NCBI GenBank assembly: GCA_964578885.1
Contig: CAZOEO010000024.1
Span: forward strand, 1 to 23,525
Direction: 5' to 3'
Length of the DNA: 23,525 nt
Source: CAZRHR01 sp964578885
GTDB taxonomy: Bacteria > Bacteroidota > Bacteroidia > CAIKAF01
Position numbers and translations under genes: made by a program. Numbering within the stretch: position 1 is the first letter of the stretch; the number at the start of each line of letters is the position of its first letter. The notes below the pieces were generated by a model. The model was given only the letters and a program-made list of their open reading frames with translations. It did no database searches and had not been told where the DNA came from. Shown here piece by piece: positions 14,330-23,020 of this stretch.

Positions 14330-16849
14330 TTAGAATTTCACCGAAACCTGCAGGGTAGTGAGTCGGGGTGGGGCAATGCCCAGCGGCCTTACACTGTACT
14401 CTTCGTTCAGGATATTATCCACGATAAAGGCGAATCGGTAGTTTTTGTATTGAACGGCCACACGGGCGTCGAACACCCAGGCACCGGCGCCTTGTCTGGC
14501 AAGGAATTGCGGGAGAGATGCAAAAGGAGTTCCGGTGGCAAAAAAGAAATTATCCAATTGCCTCATGGTGCTGTAATATCTGGCAGAAGCCCCGAACGAC
14601 AGCCATTTCCAGGTAAATTGCGCATCGGCCCGCACGAGGTGTTCGATCCGATATTTTAAAATGCCCTGCTGTCGAATGGTGGTGTCGGAAATGGTGTTGT
14701 TGTAAGAAATGTAAAAAGTATCTACATCTCCTGTAATATAGTTTTGGGATAAATAGCTGCCGAAGTTTTTATCCGGTTCCATGGTTTGCGGAAGGGAATA
14801 GGTGTACCCCATGTTCAAATCCAATTGTGCTTTTTTGCCTAAGCGAATGTTGGCGAAGGCCATGGCTTCAACGCCACGGATTCGGGCCCGGCCTGTGTTG
14901 TAAAAGCGGAAACCGGAAGGTGCCAGGTTAGAGTTTTCAAAGGCAAATTCCACATAGTCTTTGTATTCCTGCCAAAATCCAGCGAGGTCAAAAAAGCCTT
15001 TCACCGATTTTCCCATTTTAAACAATTGTTTGATACCAATTTCTGCGGACCAGGATTCTTCCGGTCTCAGGTTTGGATTGGCAAAAAAGCCGGAACCACC
15101 GGAGCTTACAGAGATAAATCGTTCGCCAATGGTGGGGAAACGGAATCCCTGACCGATACTTGCCCGGACATATGTTCCTTGTGTGAGGCGGAAGTTGGAG
15201 CCCACTCGAAAGACGGGACGATTGGCGGTATAATCCAGCAATTTGAAATATTCCCAGCGTGCGCCACCGGTGAGGGTCCATCGTTTCCACATGACTTTTT
15301 CCAATTGGGCATAAGCCGCCACATTCATGGCTGTGGACACGGAATCTCCTGTGCCATTGGAGGCAAATACGCCACCTTTAGACCAGGTATGGTTGATGCT
15401 GACGCCGCCAGTGAAGGTGAGATTTTTGGTGAGAAAAGGTAAAAAATCTGTTTCCGTGAGGTTTCGGGAGAATTGATATTCTGCAAAAAGGGTTCTGGCA
15501 CGGGTGTCTTGCGCCAGGCGGTCTACGTCGGCGGGCGATCCTTTTACATCGCCATCGCTCCAGCTTTGAAACCAGCGGGCACGTAAAATATGGCTGGTTC
15601 CCTTTTTCCCGCGGTACATCACGTAGGGGTCGATGTACAGCATGGAATTCCGGAAGTTGGTTAAAGAACCGGAGCTCATGCGGTAAATATTGGTGTCGGC
15701 ATCTTGCCAAAAGAAACTTTGTCCTTCTTGCATGTACAGCACGTTACCGTTTAATCCGAAAGAGAGCCCTTCGATGCTTTTTAACCTGAATCTGGTATTG
15801 AAATTCACGCGGATCGATTTTTCATATTCACCGCGGTTGGTGCGGGTAGAATCGAAATCACCGAGGGTTGGAATTTGTGATTTCACGGGTTCACCGCCGC
15901 GGAAGCCATCGTCCCACAGGGCCTGACCACCCACTACGAAATCCATTTCGAGTTTTTGGTCTTTGGTTTTAAAAATCCGGGAATGGTAAAAATTGGCTCC
16001 GGTTTTCAGCGGGTTAAAGCCAGTCCACGGGGTTTTGTACGAATCACGCGGACGGTTCCAGGTGCCGGCGAAAAAGGTGACTTTGGTTTCCGGTTTGGGT
16101 CCGGGAAAAGCGGTTCGGATATTAATGACGCCATTGGACGCGCCGGAGCCATAGAGCACAGAAGACGCGCCTTTCACCACTTCAATCTGGTCCATGTTTT
16201 CCATGGGATAAAAGCTCCAGACGGGGCGTCCGGCGTCTCCGCGCACCAGTGGCATGTCGTCGATAAGAATCATAACCCGGCTTCCAAGTCCGGAAGAAAA
16301 GCCTGATCCACCGCGGATTTGAGGTTCCGCATCCACAATGGCGACGCCGGGAATTTGCTCGATGGCGGCTTCTGCACTGGTCGCATTTCTGTTTTGAACC
16401 AAGCTGGGCTTTACCAGGGAAATGGATACTGTGGATTCTTCAAGTTTGGTTGGGTTTCGACTTTCAGAATAGACCACCTCGTTGAGTTCGAGGGAAGAGG
16501 GTTCCATGTGAAGGTCTAAAAACAGAATTTCCCCTGCTTTCAAGGTCACTTCTTTGGTAACGCGGGTGTAACCTACGGCGGAAAAATGTAGGTTATAGGT
16601 ACCCGGTACATTTTCTAAACGGTAAAAACCATTGAAATCTGAAATGGCTCCCTTGATGGACGTTCCGTCTGGCACCTGATTTTCCTGGCCTGGTTTGCTC
16701 AAGTACACGGTGACCAACGGAATGGTTTCCCTGGTGGACGCATCGAAAATTTTTCCTTGAATGGAACCATTTTTTGTTTGTCCCCAAAGGGTTCCACAAA
16801 AAATGATGGCCCATACCATGCCTACCCACACCATTATATTTTTGCGCAT
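14330..16849 (-). CDS. TonB-dependent outer-membrane receptor
   Basis: An 839-residue outer-membrane active transporter. Signal peptide at 1-23 (cut before QTKNGSIQG), a carboxypeptidase-D-like beta-sandwich at about 28-115 (GKIFDASTRETIPLVTVYL, GFYRLENVPGTY), a plug at about 135-246 (IPGVAIVDAEPQIRGGSGFS, VILNI-type strands near IEVVKGASSVLYGSGA, GVINIRT), and a 22-stranded-type barrel to the C-terminal Phe (TLQVSVKF). The frame is open upstream to 17092, but that extension lies inside the neighbouring gene, is basic and is not signal-like. I chose the ATG at 16849 because it directly opens the signal peptide. No SusD-like partner is present, so this is a SusC-independent receptor, perhaps for a metal chelate, cofactor or peptide. 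The substrate cannot be read from sequence. Confidence 0.93.
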   Translation of the reverse strand: MRKNIMVWVGMVWAIIFCGTLWGQTKNGSIQGKIFDASTRETIPLVTVYLSKPGQENQVPDGTSIKGAISDFNGFYRLENVPGTYNLHFSAVGYTRVTKEVTLKAGEILFLDLHMEPSSLELNEVVYSESRNPTKLEESTVSISLVKPSLVQNRNATSAEAAIEQIPGVAIVDAEPQIRGGSGFSSGLGSRVMILIDDMPLVRGDAGRPVWSFYPMENMDQIEVVKGASSVLYGSGASNGVINIRTAFPGPKPETKVTFFAGTWNRPRDSYKTPWTGFNPLKTGANFYHSRIFKTKDQKLEMDFVVGGQALWDDGFRGGEPVKSQIPTLGDFDSTRTNRGEYEKSIRVNFNTRFRLKSIEGLSFGLNGNVLYMQEGQSFFWQDADTNIYRMSSGSLTNFRNSMLYIDPYVMYRGKKGTSHILRARWFQSWSDGDVKGSPADVDRLAQDTRARTLFAEYQFSRNLTETDFLPFLTKNLTFTGGVSINHTWSKGGVFASNGTGDSVSTAMNVAAYAQLEKVMWKRWTLTGGARWEYFKLLDYTANRPVFRVGSNFRLTQGTYVRASIGQGFRFPTIGERFISVSSGGSGFFANPNLRPEESWSAEIGIKQLFKMGKSVKGFFDLAGFWQEYKDYVEFAFENSNLAPSGFRFYNTGRARIRGVEAMAFANIRLGKKAQLDLNMGYTYSLPQTMEPDKNFGSYLSQNYITGDVDTFYISYNNTISDTTIRQQGILKYRIEHLVRADAQFTWKWLSFGASARYYSTMRQLDNFFFATGTPFASLPQFLARQGAGAWVFDARVAVQYKNYRFAFIVDNILNEEYSVRPLGIAPPRLTTLQVSVKF

Positions 16850-16952
16850 GCTGTCTCGTCTAAGTTTTCGGGTACGAAATTGAGAATTTTTTTGATTTCG
16901 ACGCAGAGGAATGTGTCGGCCGAAGTTTTTCATCTTTTTCGGGTATCTCTTT

Positions 16953-17639
16953 TCAATCGCGGACGCCAAACCATTCCATGTTCGGAAGCGGGAAAAATTG
17001 CGATTGATAGTTGGAAGGAAGTAGTTGGGGATGGAAAGGTTCAATTTTGGCCCATCGCGCCACGAGGCCACCGGCTTTTTTTTCGGTGCCATGGATATGG
17101 GAAAAATGTTGAGGTTGAAGGATTTTCATGCCGGGTTGAAGCCAGGGAATGCCACCGGAAATGGTGCCGCCCAGCCACCAGGGCAAGGTATATTTTTGTA
17201 ATCCGGTGAGCCAAAGGTCGGCACCCGGCTCCGGTTTGTCTTTGGAGGGTTTCCAGCCATGAGGCGAATACAATAGTCGTTCACCCGTGTCTGGCGTATG
17301 AAATTCAAAAAGGCTATGTAAAAGCGAATGACCGTATTTCCGGATTTGGATGGGGCCAGAATGCCATTGTCTGTTCTTTTTTTCTAGACCCAACACGCGT
17401 TTGTTTCCGAGTTGCTGCAAGGTAGGTGCATGAAAGTGATCGGTAAAAGGATGGGAAATGAAAATGTCGAATTCGTTTGGTAAAGCCTCAAAGCCAGGAG
17501 TATATGCCGGAAGAGATTGATTAGAAAACCAGGGGGCTAAATCTGTCTGACTTCCCATCAGCCACGGATCTACTACCAGATGGTGCTGGTGATGTCTGAC
17601 CAAAAAGGAGCAGTCCTCATTGAGCCGCAACCATTCCAT
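16953..17639 (-). CDS. MBL-fold hydrolase-like protein with degenerate metal motif
   Basis: A 228-residue cytoplasmic protein with the layout of UlaG-like metallo-beta-lactamase-fold proteins: an opening strand segment (DCSFLVRHHQHHLVVDPWL), then FDIFISHPFTDHFH at 57-70 where most members have HxHxDH, YSPHGWKP, and a late QHFSHIHGTEKK. The motif reads SHPFTDHFH, so the first metal His pair is altered, while Asp67, His68 and His70 remain. Activity may be reduced or changed. It follows the DUF1295 gene with a 3-bp gap and is the last gene of the dnaX operon. The TonB receptor begins 103 bp later and is probably a separate unit. Confidence 0.7.
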   Translation of the reverse strand: MEWLRLNEDCSFLVRHHQHHLVVDPWLMGSQTDLAPWFSNQSLPAYTPGFEALPNEFDIFISHPFTDHFHAPTLQQLGNKRVLGLEKKNRQWHSGPIQIRKYGHSLLHSLFEFHTPDTGERLLYSPHGWKPSKDKPEPGADLWLTGLQKYTLPWWLGGTISGGIPWLQPGMKILQPQHFSHIHGTEKKAGGLVARWAKIEPFHPQLLPSNYQSQFFPLPNMEWFGVRD

Positions 17640-17642
17640 GGC

Positions 17643-18557
17643 TTAGGATTTTGAAGGAAACCAGGGAATCAGACAAGACACTTTTTTTACATAAGCGGCG
17701 TATCCGGGTTTATGTTTTTTCTGTCTTTTTTCCATCATGGGGATGCTCACTCCCACAAAAAGTAAGGTCATGGCCACGGCACCTATGCCGGTCCATGCAT
17801 AGGCGGGATTGGCGGCTATGGCAAAAAGGAAAATGCCCCACCAGAAAAGCAATTCACCGAAATAGTTAGGATGCCTGGAGTATGCCCATAAGCCTTTGTC
17901 CATGGGGCCGTCACCTTTTAAAAAGTGGCGGAACCGGTACATTTGCTCATCGGAAATGGTTTCAATCACAATGGCCGACAGGGTGAGGGTAGCGGCCAGT
18001 AAATCCAGGATGTTCAATGGCGCATCGGAAGGCCATGGATTCACTAAAGCTATAAAAGGAAGGCAACCTGCGAATACCAAAAGGGTAGGAAAGTAGTGAA
18101 TGCCAAGGAAAGAAACGGTCCAATACCATGCGCCGGTCGATTTTCGGAAATCCACATACCGCCAATCTTCATGGTGCAGTCCCTGCCAACTGCGTGCCCA
18201 GTTAAACGTTAAGCGCCACGCCCAGAATCCGACCAAAACGGCCACAATAAGCACACGAATCCAAGCCGCACGGGTGGCTAAATCCATTTGAGGAGAAATG
18301 TTTGGATGCATCCAAAATCCCAATAAAAAGGGAGGAGCAATGGACCAATAAGGATCGTAAAATGAGGAATTATTGAATCCAAGAGAAAAAATAAAAATAA
18401 TGACAGTGGCCACGGTGTCCAGGATGAGCACTTGCCAAATTGGATCCAGGTTTCCCAGGTATGGAAGTGCGGTCCACGCGCCTAAAAAAGCTCCTACATA
18501 CGCGAGGAACATCCATAAAAAGGCCTGTGCACCGGCTTGTTTCGTATAATTCGCCAT
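17643..18557 (-). CDS. DUF1295 / steroid 5-alpha-reductase-like membrane protein
   Basis: A 304-residue polytopic inner-membrane protein of the DUF1295 family, related in fold to steroid 5-alpha-reductases and isoprenylcysteine methyltransferases. I count about seven to eight hydrophobic stretches. The family signature GLWAYSRHPNYFGELLFWWG lies at about 219-238, followed by the C-terminal MEKRQKKHKPGYAAY segment; in related enzymes these regions bind NADPH or SAM. The substrate is unknown and probably a lipid. It sits 3 bp after dnaX and 3 bp before the MBL-fold gene, so co-transcription is very likely, although no functional tie to DNA replication is evident. Confidence 0.88.
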   Translation of the reverse strand: MANYTKQAGAQAFLWMFLAYVGAFLGAWTALPYLGNLDPIWQVLILDTVATVIIFIFSLGFNNSSFYDPYWSIAPPFLLGFWMHPNISPQMDLATRAAWIRVLIVAVLVGFWAWRLTFNWARSWQGLHHEDWRYVDFRKSTGAWYWTVSFLGIHYFPTLLVFAGCLPFIALVNPWPSDAPLNILDLLAATLTLSAIVIETISDEQMYRFRHFLKGDGPMDKGLWAYSRHPNYFGELLFWWGIFLFAIAANPAYAWTGIGAVAMTLLFVGVSIPMMEKRQKKHKPGYAAYVKKVSCLIPWFPSKS

Positions 18558-18560
18558 GTT

Positions 18561-20339
18561 TTATGCGAGTTGAAGATCCAATTTTTCAATGAACGTGGAC
18601 ACCTCCGGAAACCGTCCTGAGAGGTCTTCCAGTTTTTCCTGGGACGTGTAAGGCGTGCGTACTTTTTCCCTGATCCTTACTTCGCATTGCAAGGTCAGAA
18701 AATCATTTTCCAGTTGTTGTCCTAAATATTTTAAAAGGTCCTGACGGATTTGGTCGAGATCCGGTTCTTGTCCTTTGTGCGTCAGGGGAAAGACAATGGT
18801 GAGTCCGTCGGCCTGAAGTTCCGGTTCGGCTTGTAAAAGGATGCTGGCGAGCAAACTGCGGTCTTGATCGCGCAATTGTTGGGCAAAGTTTTTCCAGGAT
18901 TGAATGAGTTGTCCGGCATTTACGGCAGCTTTCAGGGTGGGCACCGTGGCGGCTTCTTCCGCCTTTTTTTCCCGAAGTTGTTTTAGCGAAAGCGTTCTGG
19001 GCTGGCTGGCAGGTTTTGCGGACGCCATAGATGTGGTTTCCGGGACTGGCTGGCCAGGTTTTGTTGTTTCGGTGGTTTCAGCTGTAGCCGTAAGTTGGGC
19101 CGTTGGCGCAGCCGCCGGGGCTGGAGCCGCAGGACGAGGCGTGGGCGCGCTTGTGGCCGGTCTGGCCGTGGCTTGTCCCGAGGTGTTTTGTTGTAAAGTT
19201 GGTGCAGGCGCAGGCGATTCAGAACGTCCGGCAGAACCGGATGAACCCAATAAACGTGCAATGCGAAGCAGGGTGATTTCCACCAATAAGCGCTTGTTTT
19301 GCACCGTTTTGTATTGATTTTCTGCCTGATGTGCTATTTCCAGGGCTTCCAGTAAAGCGCCGGAAGGCAGTGCCCCGGCCTGGCGCTGATAATGGGCGCG
19401 GGCCGTTTCTCCCACTTCCAATAAGCGAGCTGTTTTCACGTCTTGCACCATCAGCAAATTGCGGAAGTGTTCAGAAAGTCCGGACAAGAAATGGCCTCCT
19501 TCGAAACCCAAATTCAAGATTTCATGAAAGGTGAGCATCAGCCCTGAGCGATCTCCCTGGTGCGCCTGATCGGTAATGGTAAAATAGTAGTCGTGATCCA
19601 GGATATTAAGGTTGTCTATGACATCCTTATAATTGAAAGAGGATCCGGCAAACGTAACAATCCGGTCGAAAATGGATAAGGCATCACGCAGGGCACCATC
19701 TGCTTTTTGAGCAATCACATGTAAGGCATCCGGGTCTGCTTCAATGTTTTCTTTTACCGCAATCCGAGACAGATGGCCAGCAATATCGTCAATGGTGATG
19801 CGGCGAAAATCGAAGACCTGGCATCGGGATAAAATCGTAGGTAAAACCTTGTGTTTTTCCGTGGTGGCCATTATGAAAATGGCATGTTTGGGCGGTTCTT
19901 CCAGGGTTTTTAAAAAAGCATTGAAGGCCTGAGAAGTGAGCATGTGCACCTCGTCGATGATATAGATGCTGTATTTTCCGACTTGCGGTTGAATGCGGAC
20001 TTGTTCAATTAACTGGCGGATGTCGTCGACCCCGTTGTTCGAAGCGGCATCCAGTTCGTGGATATTGAAAGAATGAGAGGTGTTAAAGCCTTCACAGGAT
20101 GCGCAGCGGTTGCAGGGTTCAATGGAATCGCTTAGGTTTTCGCAATTGAGCACCTTGGCCATGATTCTTGCGCAGGTGGTTTTACCCACACCTCTTGGGC
20201 CACAGAATAAAAAGGCATGGGCAATTTTTCCACTTCGAACAGCATTTTGCAAAGTACCCGTAATGTGTAACTGACCGACCACATCGTCGAAAGTCTGAGG
20301 TCTGTATTTTCTGGCTGATACAATAAAATCTTGTCCCAT
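18561..20339 (-). CDS. dnaX: DNA polymerase III subunit tau/gamma (clamp loader ATPase)
   Basis: A 592-residue clamp-loader subunit that loads the beta clamp on DNA. The AAA+ module has GPRGVGKT (47-54, Walker A), a four-Cys zinc site (Cys66, Cys76, Cys79, Cys82), IIDEVHML (Walker B type), and the sensor ATTEKHKVLPTILSRCQVF with an arginine-finger-like SRC. A clamp-loader collar follows, then a Pro/Ala/Thr-rich linker (about 375-450) and a C-terminal tau-like domain. I chose the ATG at 20339 (MGQDFIVSARKYRPQTF) because family proteins start there; the frame extends to 20387, but its leader does not resemble the family. A slippery A AAA AAG lies at the end of the linker. It is the first gene of an operon with the DUF1295 and MBL-fold genes. 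TACCTTTG lies 20 bp upstream. Confidence 0.96.
   Translation of the reverse strand: MGQDFIVSARKYRPQTFDDVVGQLHITGTLQNAVRSGKIAHAFLFCGPRGVGKTTCARIMAKVLNCENLSDSIEPCNRCASCEGFNTSHSFNIHELDAASNNGVDDIRQLIEQVRIQPQVGKYSIYIIDEVHMLTSQAFNAFLKTLEEPPKHAIFIMATTEKHKVLPTILSRCQVFDFRRITIDDIAGHLSRIAVKENIEADPDALHVIAQKADGALRDALSIFDRIVTFAGSSFNYKDVIDNLNILDHDYYFTITDQAHQGDRSGLMLTFHEILNLGFEGGHFLSGLSEHFRNLLMVQDVKTARLLEVGETARAHYQRQAGALPSGALLEALEIAHQAENQYKTVQNKRLLVEITLLRIARLLGSSGSAGRSESPAPAPTLQQNTSGQATARPATSAPTPRPAAPAPAAAPTAQLTATAETTETTKPGQPVPETTSMASAKPASQPRTLSLKQLREKKAEEAATVPTLKAAVNAGQLIQSWKNFAQQLRDQDRSLLASILLQAEPELQADGLTIVFPLTHKGQEPDLDQIRQDLLKYLGQQLENDFLTLQCEVRIREKVRTPYTSQEKLEDLSGRFPEVSTFIEKLDLQLA
18963..18969 (-). promoter_or_regulatory. 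Slippery heptamer in dnaX (possible frameshift site)
   Basis: On the minus strand an A7G run places A AAA AAG in the right phase over codons Lys458-Lys459, the heptamer used for -1 frameshifting in E. coli dnaX and at the same place in the protein (linker to tau domain). A -1 shift would read on for about 85 codons before TGA. A +1 shift, or loss of one A by slippage, would stop after 9 codons. It could simply be an A-rich Lys pair. Confidence 0.35.
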
Positions 20340-20358
20340 GATGCGCTTCTTACTTGCA

Positions 20359-20366
20359 CAAAGGTA
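20359..20366 (-). promoter_or_regulatory. Probable -7 element of the dnaX promoter
   Basis: On the minus strand TACCTTTG matches TAnnTTTG exactly, 20 bp before the dnaX ATG at 20339. It lies downstream of the longer alternative start at 20387, so if it is the promoter the upstream start cannot be used. It is identical to the octamer upstream of pyrG. Confidence 0.5.
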
Positions 20367-20426
20367 ACCAACGGAAGCGGAAAACATATCTGATTTTTTA
20401 CCTTTTGCCTGTGGGTCTTTTAAGCA

Positions 20427-20438
20427 GTTTTTAAAAAC
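20427..20438. promoter_or_regulatory. Short perfect palindrome in the dnaX/BatA-gene spacer
   Basis: GTTTTTAAAAAC is a perfect 12-bp palindrome in the divergent spacer between dnaX and the BatA-domain gene. It could be an operator, but it is low-complexity A/T sequence and may be chance. Confidence 0.2.
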
Positions 20439-20568
20439 AAATCAGGCGTTGGAGAAACGATAAAAAGGGGTGAAAATGTGGAAAGTGATGTGATTTGAAC
20501 AGGTTGAAGTTATGGGTGTAAATGGTCTGAAATCCGGGACGTTCATGCCGTCTTTCCCAGAAAAATCT

Positions 20569-20576
20569 TACCTTCG
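20569..20576 (+). promoter_or_regulatory. Possible -7 element of the BatA-domain gene
   Basis: TACCTTCG differs from TAnnTTTG at one position and ends 9 bp before the ATG at 20586, which would leave almost no leader. Weak. Confidence 0.25.
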
Positions 20577-20585
20577 GGGCTGTAC

Positions 20586-22625
20586 ATGCAGTTCGCGTAT
20601 CCATTGGCCCTTTGGGGTTTGTTGGCCTTGGCCATTCCCATCATCATCCATCTGATTCATTTCAGAAGGTATCAGACCTTTTTCTTTCCGAATACCATGT
20701 TTTTGCTTGAGGTTCAGGAGGAAAAACGTACGCGCAGCCGATTGCGCCGATGGCTCATTTTGCTATCGCGTCTGGCGCTCATCACCATGGTGGTGTTGGC
20801 ATTCGCAGAACCTCGCTGGCCAGGCGCGTGGGATGCATCCAAAAATCCGGGCGGCCGGGTGGTGTCCATATACATAGACAACGCATTTGCCATGGAAGCC
20901 GAAGGACCACAGGGATCCTTACTGGATCAGGCCATGCGCACCGCGACCAATTTGGTGCAGGCACTTCAGCCCAACGACCGGGTACAAATTCTGACCAATG
21001 AATTTTCTCCGGAATCCTATCGCTGGCTCGATCCCATGGAAGCCAGACAAAGAATTGCGTCGATTGTTCCAACCGCGCAGCACCGCACCCTGGACGATAT
21101 TTTGCTCCGGCAACAAGATCTTTTGACTCCTGAAGGCGGAGGCCGGGCTTTTCTTTTTTCCGATTTCAGAAAAGGGTTTGCTTCAGTGCCTACGTTGCCC
21201 TCCGACACTTTGAATCATTTCGCGCTTTTTCCACTGCGCCCTAACGAACTCAAGAATTTATTTGTAGACAGCGTTTGGTTTGCCCAACCCGATCGCCTAC
21301 CCGGTGGCGAAGCCCAATTGTACGCTCGCCTTCAAAACATTGGTCCCGACGCGTATACCGATTTACCCGTTTTATTGCGCATCAACGGAGAAGCAGCCAC
21401 GCCGGCCACCGTATCTATTCCTGCGCAGGGAGAGGCCGAAGCCCTTTTTACCTTTCGTTTTCCCGAGCCCGGCTGGCATACAGCTACCCTTGAAGTTGAA
21501 GATGATGCCCTGCGGTTCGACGATGCGTTTTTTTCCGCGTTTCAGGTGCGGAAAGAGATTCGGATTGTGGAGCTTCATGGTTCTCAGGCGCCCGATTATT
21601 TTCAGCGTTTATTCGGCAGAGACTCCCTTTTTACCTTTGAGCGATTTCCCATACAACGCTTAGATCAGGGAAAACTTCCCCAGAACGATTTGATTTTATT
21701 ACATGGTGTGGAGGATCCTTCGTCCGGTTTAAGCGCCGCTTTGAGCGAAGCCGTTTTACAAGGTGCTACGGTCGTGATTGTTCCGCCATCACAAGTCGAG
21801 TCCGCGGCCTATGCCGCCCTTGGCAACGCGGGATGTCCTGTTTTTCTAGGAAAAGACACGGCCAGAACCACTTTTGCCCCCCTGAATGCAGATCAGCCAT
21901 TTTTTTCCGATGTGTTCGACCGGATTGATCCACGCATGGACATGCCGAAGTTTTTCCAAACATTCCGCGTACAAAAGCCGCTTCAAAGCATTGAACAAGT
22001 GTATTTACGGTTTCAAAATGGTTCGCCGGCGCTTGCTGCATATCCCAAAGGAAAAGGGAAGTGGGTGGTGATGGCTGCGCCCATACAGGAGCCATTTTCA
22101 AATTTTACCCGACATGCCTTGTTTGTGCCCGTGTTCTATAAATTGGCCTTTCAGAGCATTCGATCTTATCCACTTTATTTCTTCCTGGGAGAGACCCAAG
22201 GCTTTCCTGCTCCGGCAGTTGGCGAGCAGCAAGACCCTGTTTTTGAGTTACAACACCAAAATTCAGGACGCACCTTCATTCCTGCACGTAAAATGGTGGG
22301 TGGTCAATGGACTTTGTGGCTGGATGATCAGGTAACTGATCCAGGGTATTATTCCCTTCAGTACCAGAAAAATATACAAGCCATTTTTGGTTTAAATATT
22401 CATCGTGGCCAGGCACAATTGGAACCCGTTTCTACAGAAGCATTAACGAGTTTGTTTCAAAATCAAGGTGTACCGCATGTAGAAGTGGCCGCTACGGGTT
22501 CGGTCGAAGATGCCATTCAAACGCTGAAAGCCGACGCGGGAACCGCTTTATGGCGCTGGTTTGTTTTGGCGGCCCTCTTTTTCCTTGTCTGCGAAATGCT
22601 GCTCATACGTTTTTGGAAACCTTGA
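20586..22625 (+). CDS. BatA-domain (aerotolerance regulator N-terminal) membrane protein
   Basis: A 679-residue protein. The N-terminal BatA domain has two membrane helices (about 4-22 and 56-74) around a conserved loop (IHLIHFRRYQTFFFPNTMFL) and a basic segment (EEKRTRSRLRRW). A von Willebrand A-like domain follows (from about residue 92), but its metal site is degenerate: the family DxSxS motif reads IDNAFAM at 98-104. The large middle region (about 200-640) is periplasmic in the expected topology, with beta-sandwich-like and glutamine-amidotransferase-like stretches. The chain ends in one membrane helix (about 657-674) and a short basic tail. Such proteins are common in Bacteroidota near MoxR/Bat operons, but none of those partners is in the window. 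The role, probably envelope stress or protein assembly, is not proven. Confidence 0.88.
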   Translation: MQFAYPLALWGLLALAIPIIIHLIHFRRYQTFFFPNTMFLLEVQEEKRTRSRLRRWLILLSRLALITMVVLAFAEPRWPGAWDASKNPGGRVVSIYIDNAFAMEAEGPQGSLLDQAMRTATNLVQALQPNDRVQILTNEFSPESYRWLDPMEARQRIASIVPTAQHRTLDDILLRQQDLLTPEGGGRAFLFSDFRKGFASVPTLPSDTLNHFALFPLRPNELKNLFVDSVWFAQPDRLPGGEAQLYARLQNIGPDAYTDLPVLLRINGEAATPATVSIPAQGEAEALFTFRFPEPGWHTATLEVEDDALRFDDAFFSAFQVRKEIRIVELHGSQAPDYFQRLFGRDSLFTFERFPIQRLDQGKLPQNDLILLHGVEDPSSGLSAALSEAVLQGATVVIVPPSQVESAAYAALGNAGCPVFLGKDTARTTFAPLNADQPFFSDVFDRIDPRMDMPKFFQTFRVQKPLQSIEQVYLRFQNGSPALAAYPKGKGKWVVMAAPIQEPFSNFTRHALFVPVFYKLAFQSIRSYPLYFFLGETQGFPAPAVGEQQDPVFELQHQNSGRTFIPARKMVGGQWTLWLDDQVTDPGYYSLQYQKNIQAIFGLNIHRGQAQLEPVSTEALTSLFQNQGVPHVEVAATGSVEDAIQTLKADAGTALWRWFVLAALFFLVCEMLLIRFWKP

Positions 22626-22755
22626 TGTCCGGTGATTTGGACGCTTTGTGGCATAAGCTTTTTGCGGAAAAGGCCTATTTCCCATTGCGTTTCGTTTTTA
22701 AGAGCGTAAGTTGGATTTTTGGGAAAGCGCCATTCGGGTCGGTCGTTTTGGGTTA

Positions 22756-22830
22756 GCACCCGCCCCCTCTCGTGGAGAAGTTATGACCTGCGACAGGAAT
22801 TTTTCGGCCATTCACCGATTAAAATCGGCT
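22756..22830 (+). repeat. Intergenic repeat, copy B1 (short form)
   Basis: Same family as the left flank: GCACCCGCCCC, then GTGGAGAAGTTATGACC, ending CCGATTAAAATCGGCT. It lacks about 10 bp that hold the CGTTTATAAACG core in the A and C copies, and instead ends in a CCGATT/AATCGG inverted repeat. Confidence 0.75.
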
Positions 22831-23020
22831 CGCCATTTTATGGTCCTTTTCACAGAATCCAAATGGAAAATTTCTTGAAGACGGAAGTTTGAGACGTATT
22901 CAGGGCGTTTCAGGGGTCGGTTCTCCCGGGGGCCACCACTCCTCCTCCCCAGGCGACAAGCTACAAAATTCTCACCACCTGAGTCGGCAATTAAACGTTT
23001 ATAAACGGATAAAATCGGCT
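22831..23020 (+). repeat. 190-bp tandem unit 1 (contains copy C1)
   Basis: First of two head-to-tail 190-bp units with about 11 mismatches between them. The first 100 bp (from CGCCATTTTATGG to about 22930) are unique to this flank. The last 90 bp (22931-23020) are copy C1 of the intergenic repeat family, with the CGTTTATAAACG core. Confidence 0.9.
22931..23020 (+). repeat. Intergenic repeat, copy C1
   Basis: Copy C1: GGCCACCACTCCTCCTCCCC, GCGACAAGCTACA, GTCGGCAATTAAACG, CGTTTATAAACG, AAAATCGGCT. It is clearly related to A1/A2 in its second half, with a diverged first half. Confidence 0.8.

Noticed and set aside
16850..17092. N-terminal extension of the TonB receptor
   Set aside because: Lies partly in the MBL-fold gene, is basic, and precedes a clear signal peptide starting at 16849.
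20340..20387. N-terminal extension of DnaX
   Set aside because: Does not resemble the DnaX start and lies across the probable -7 element.
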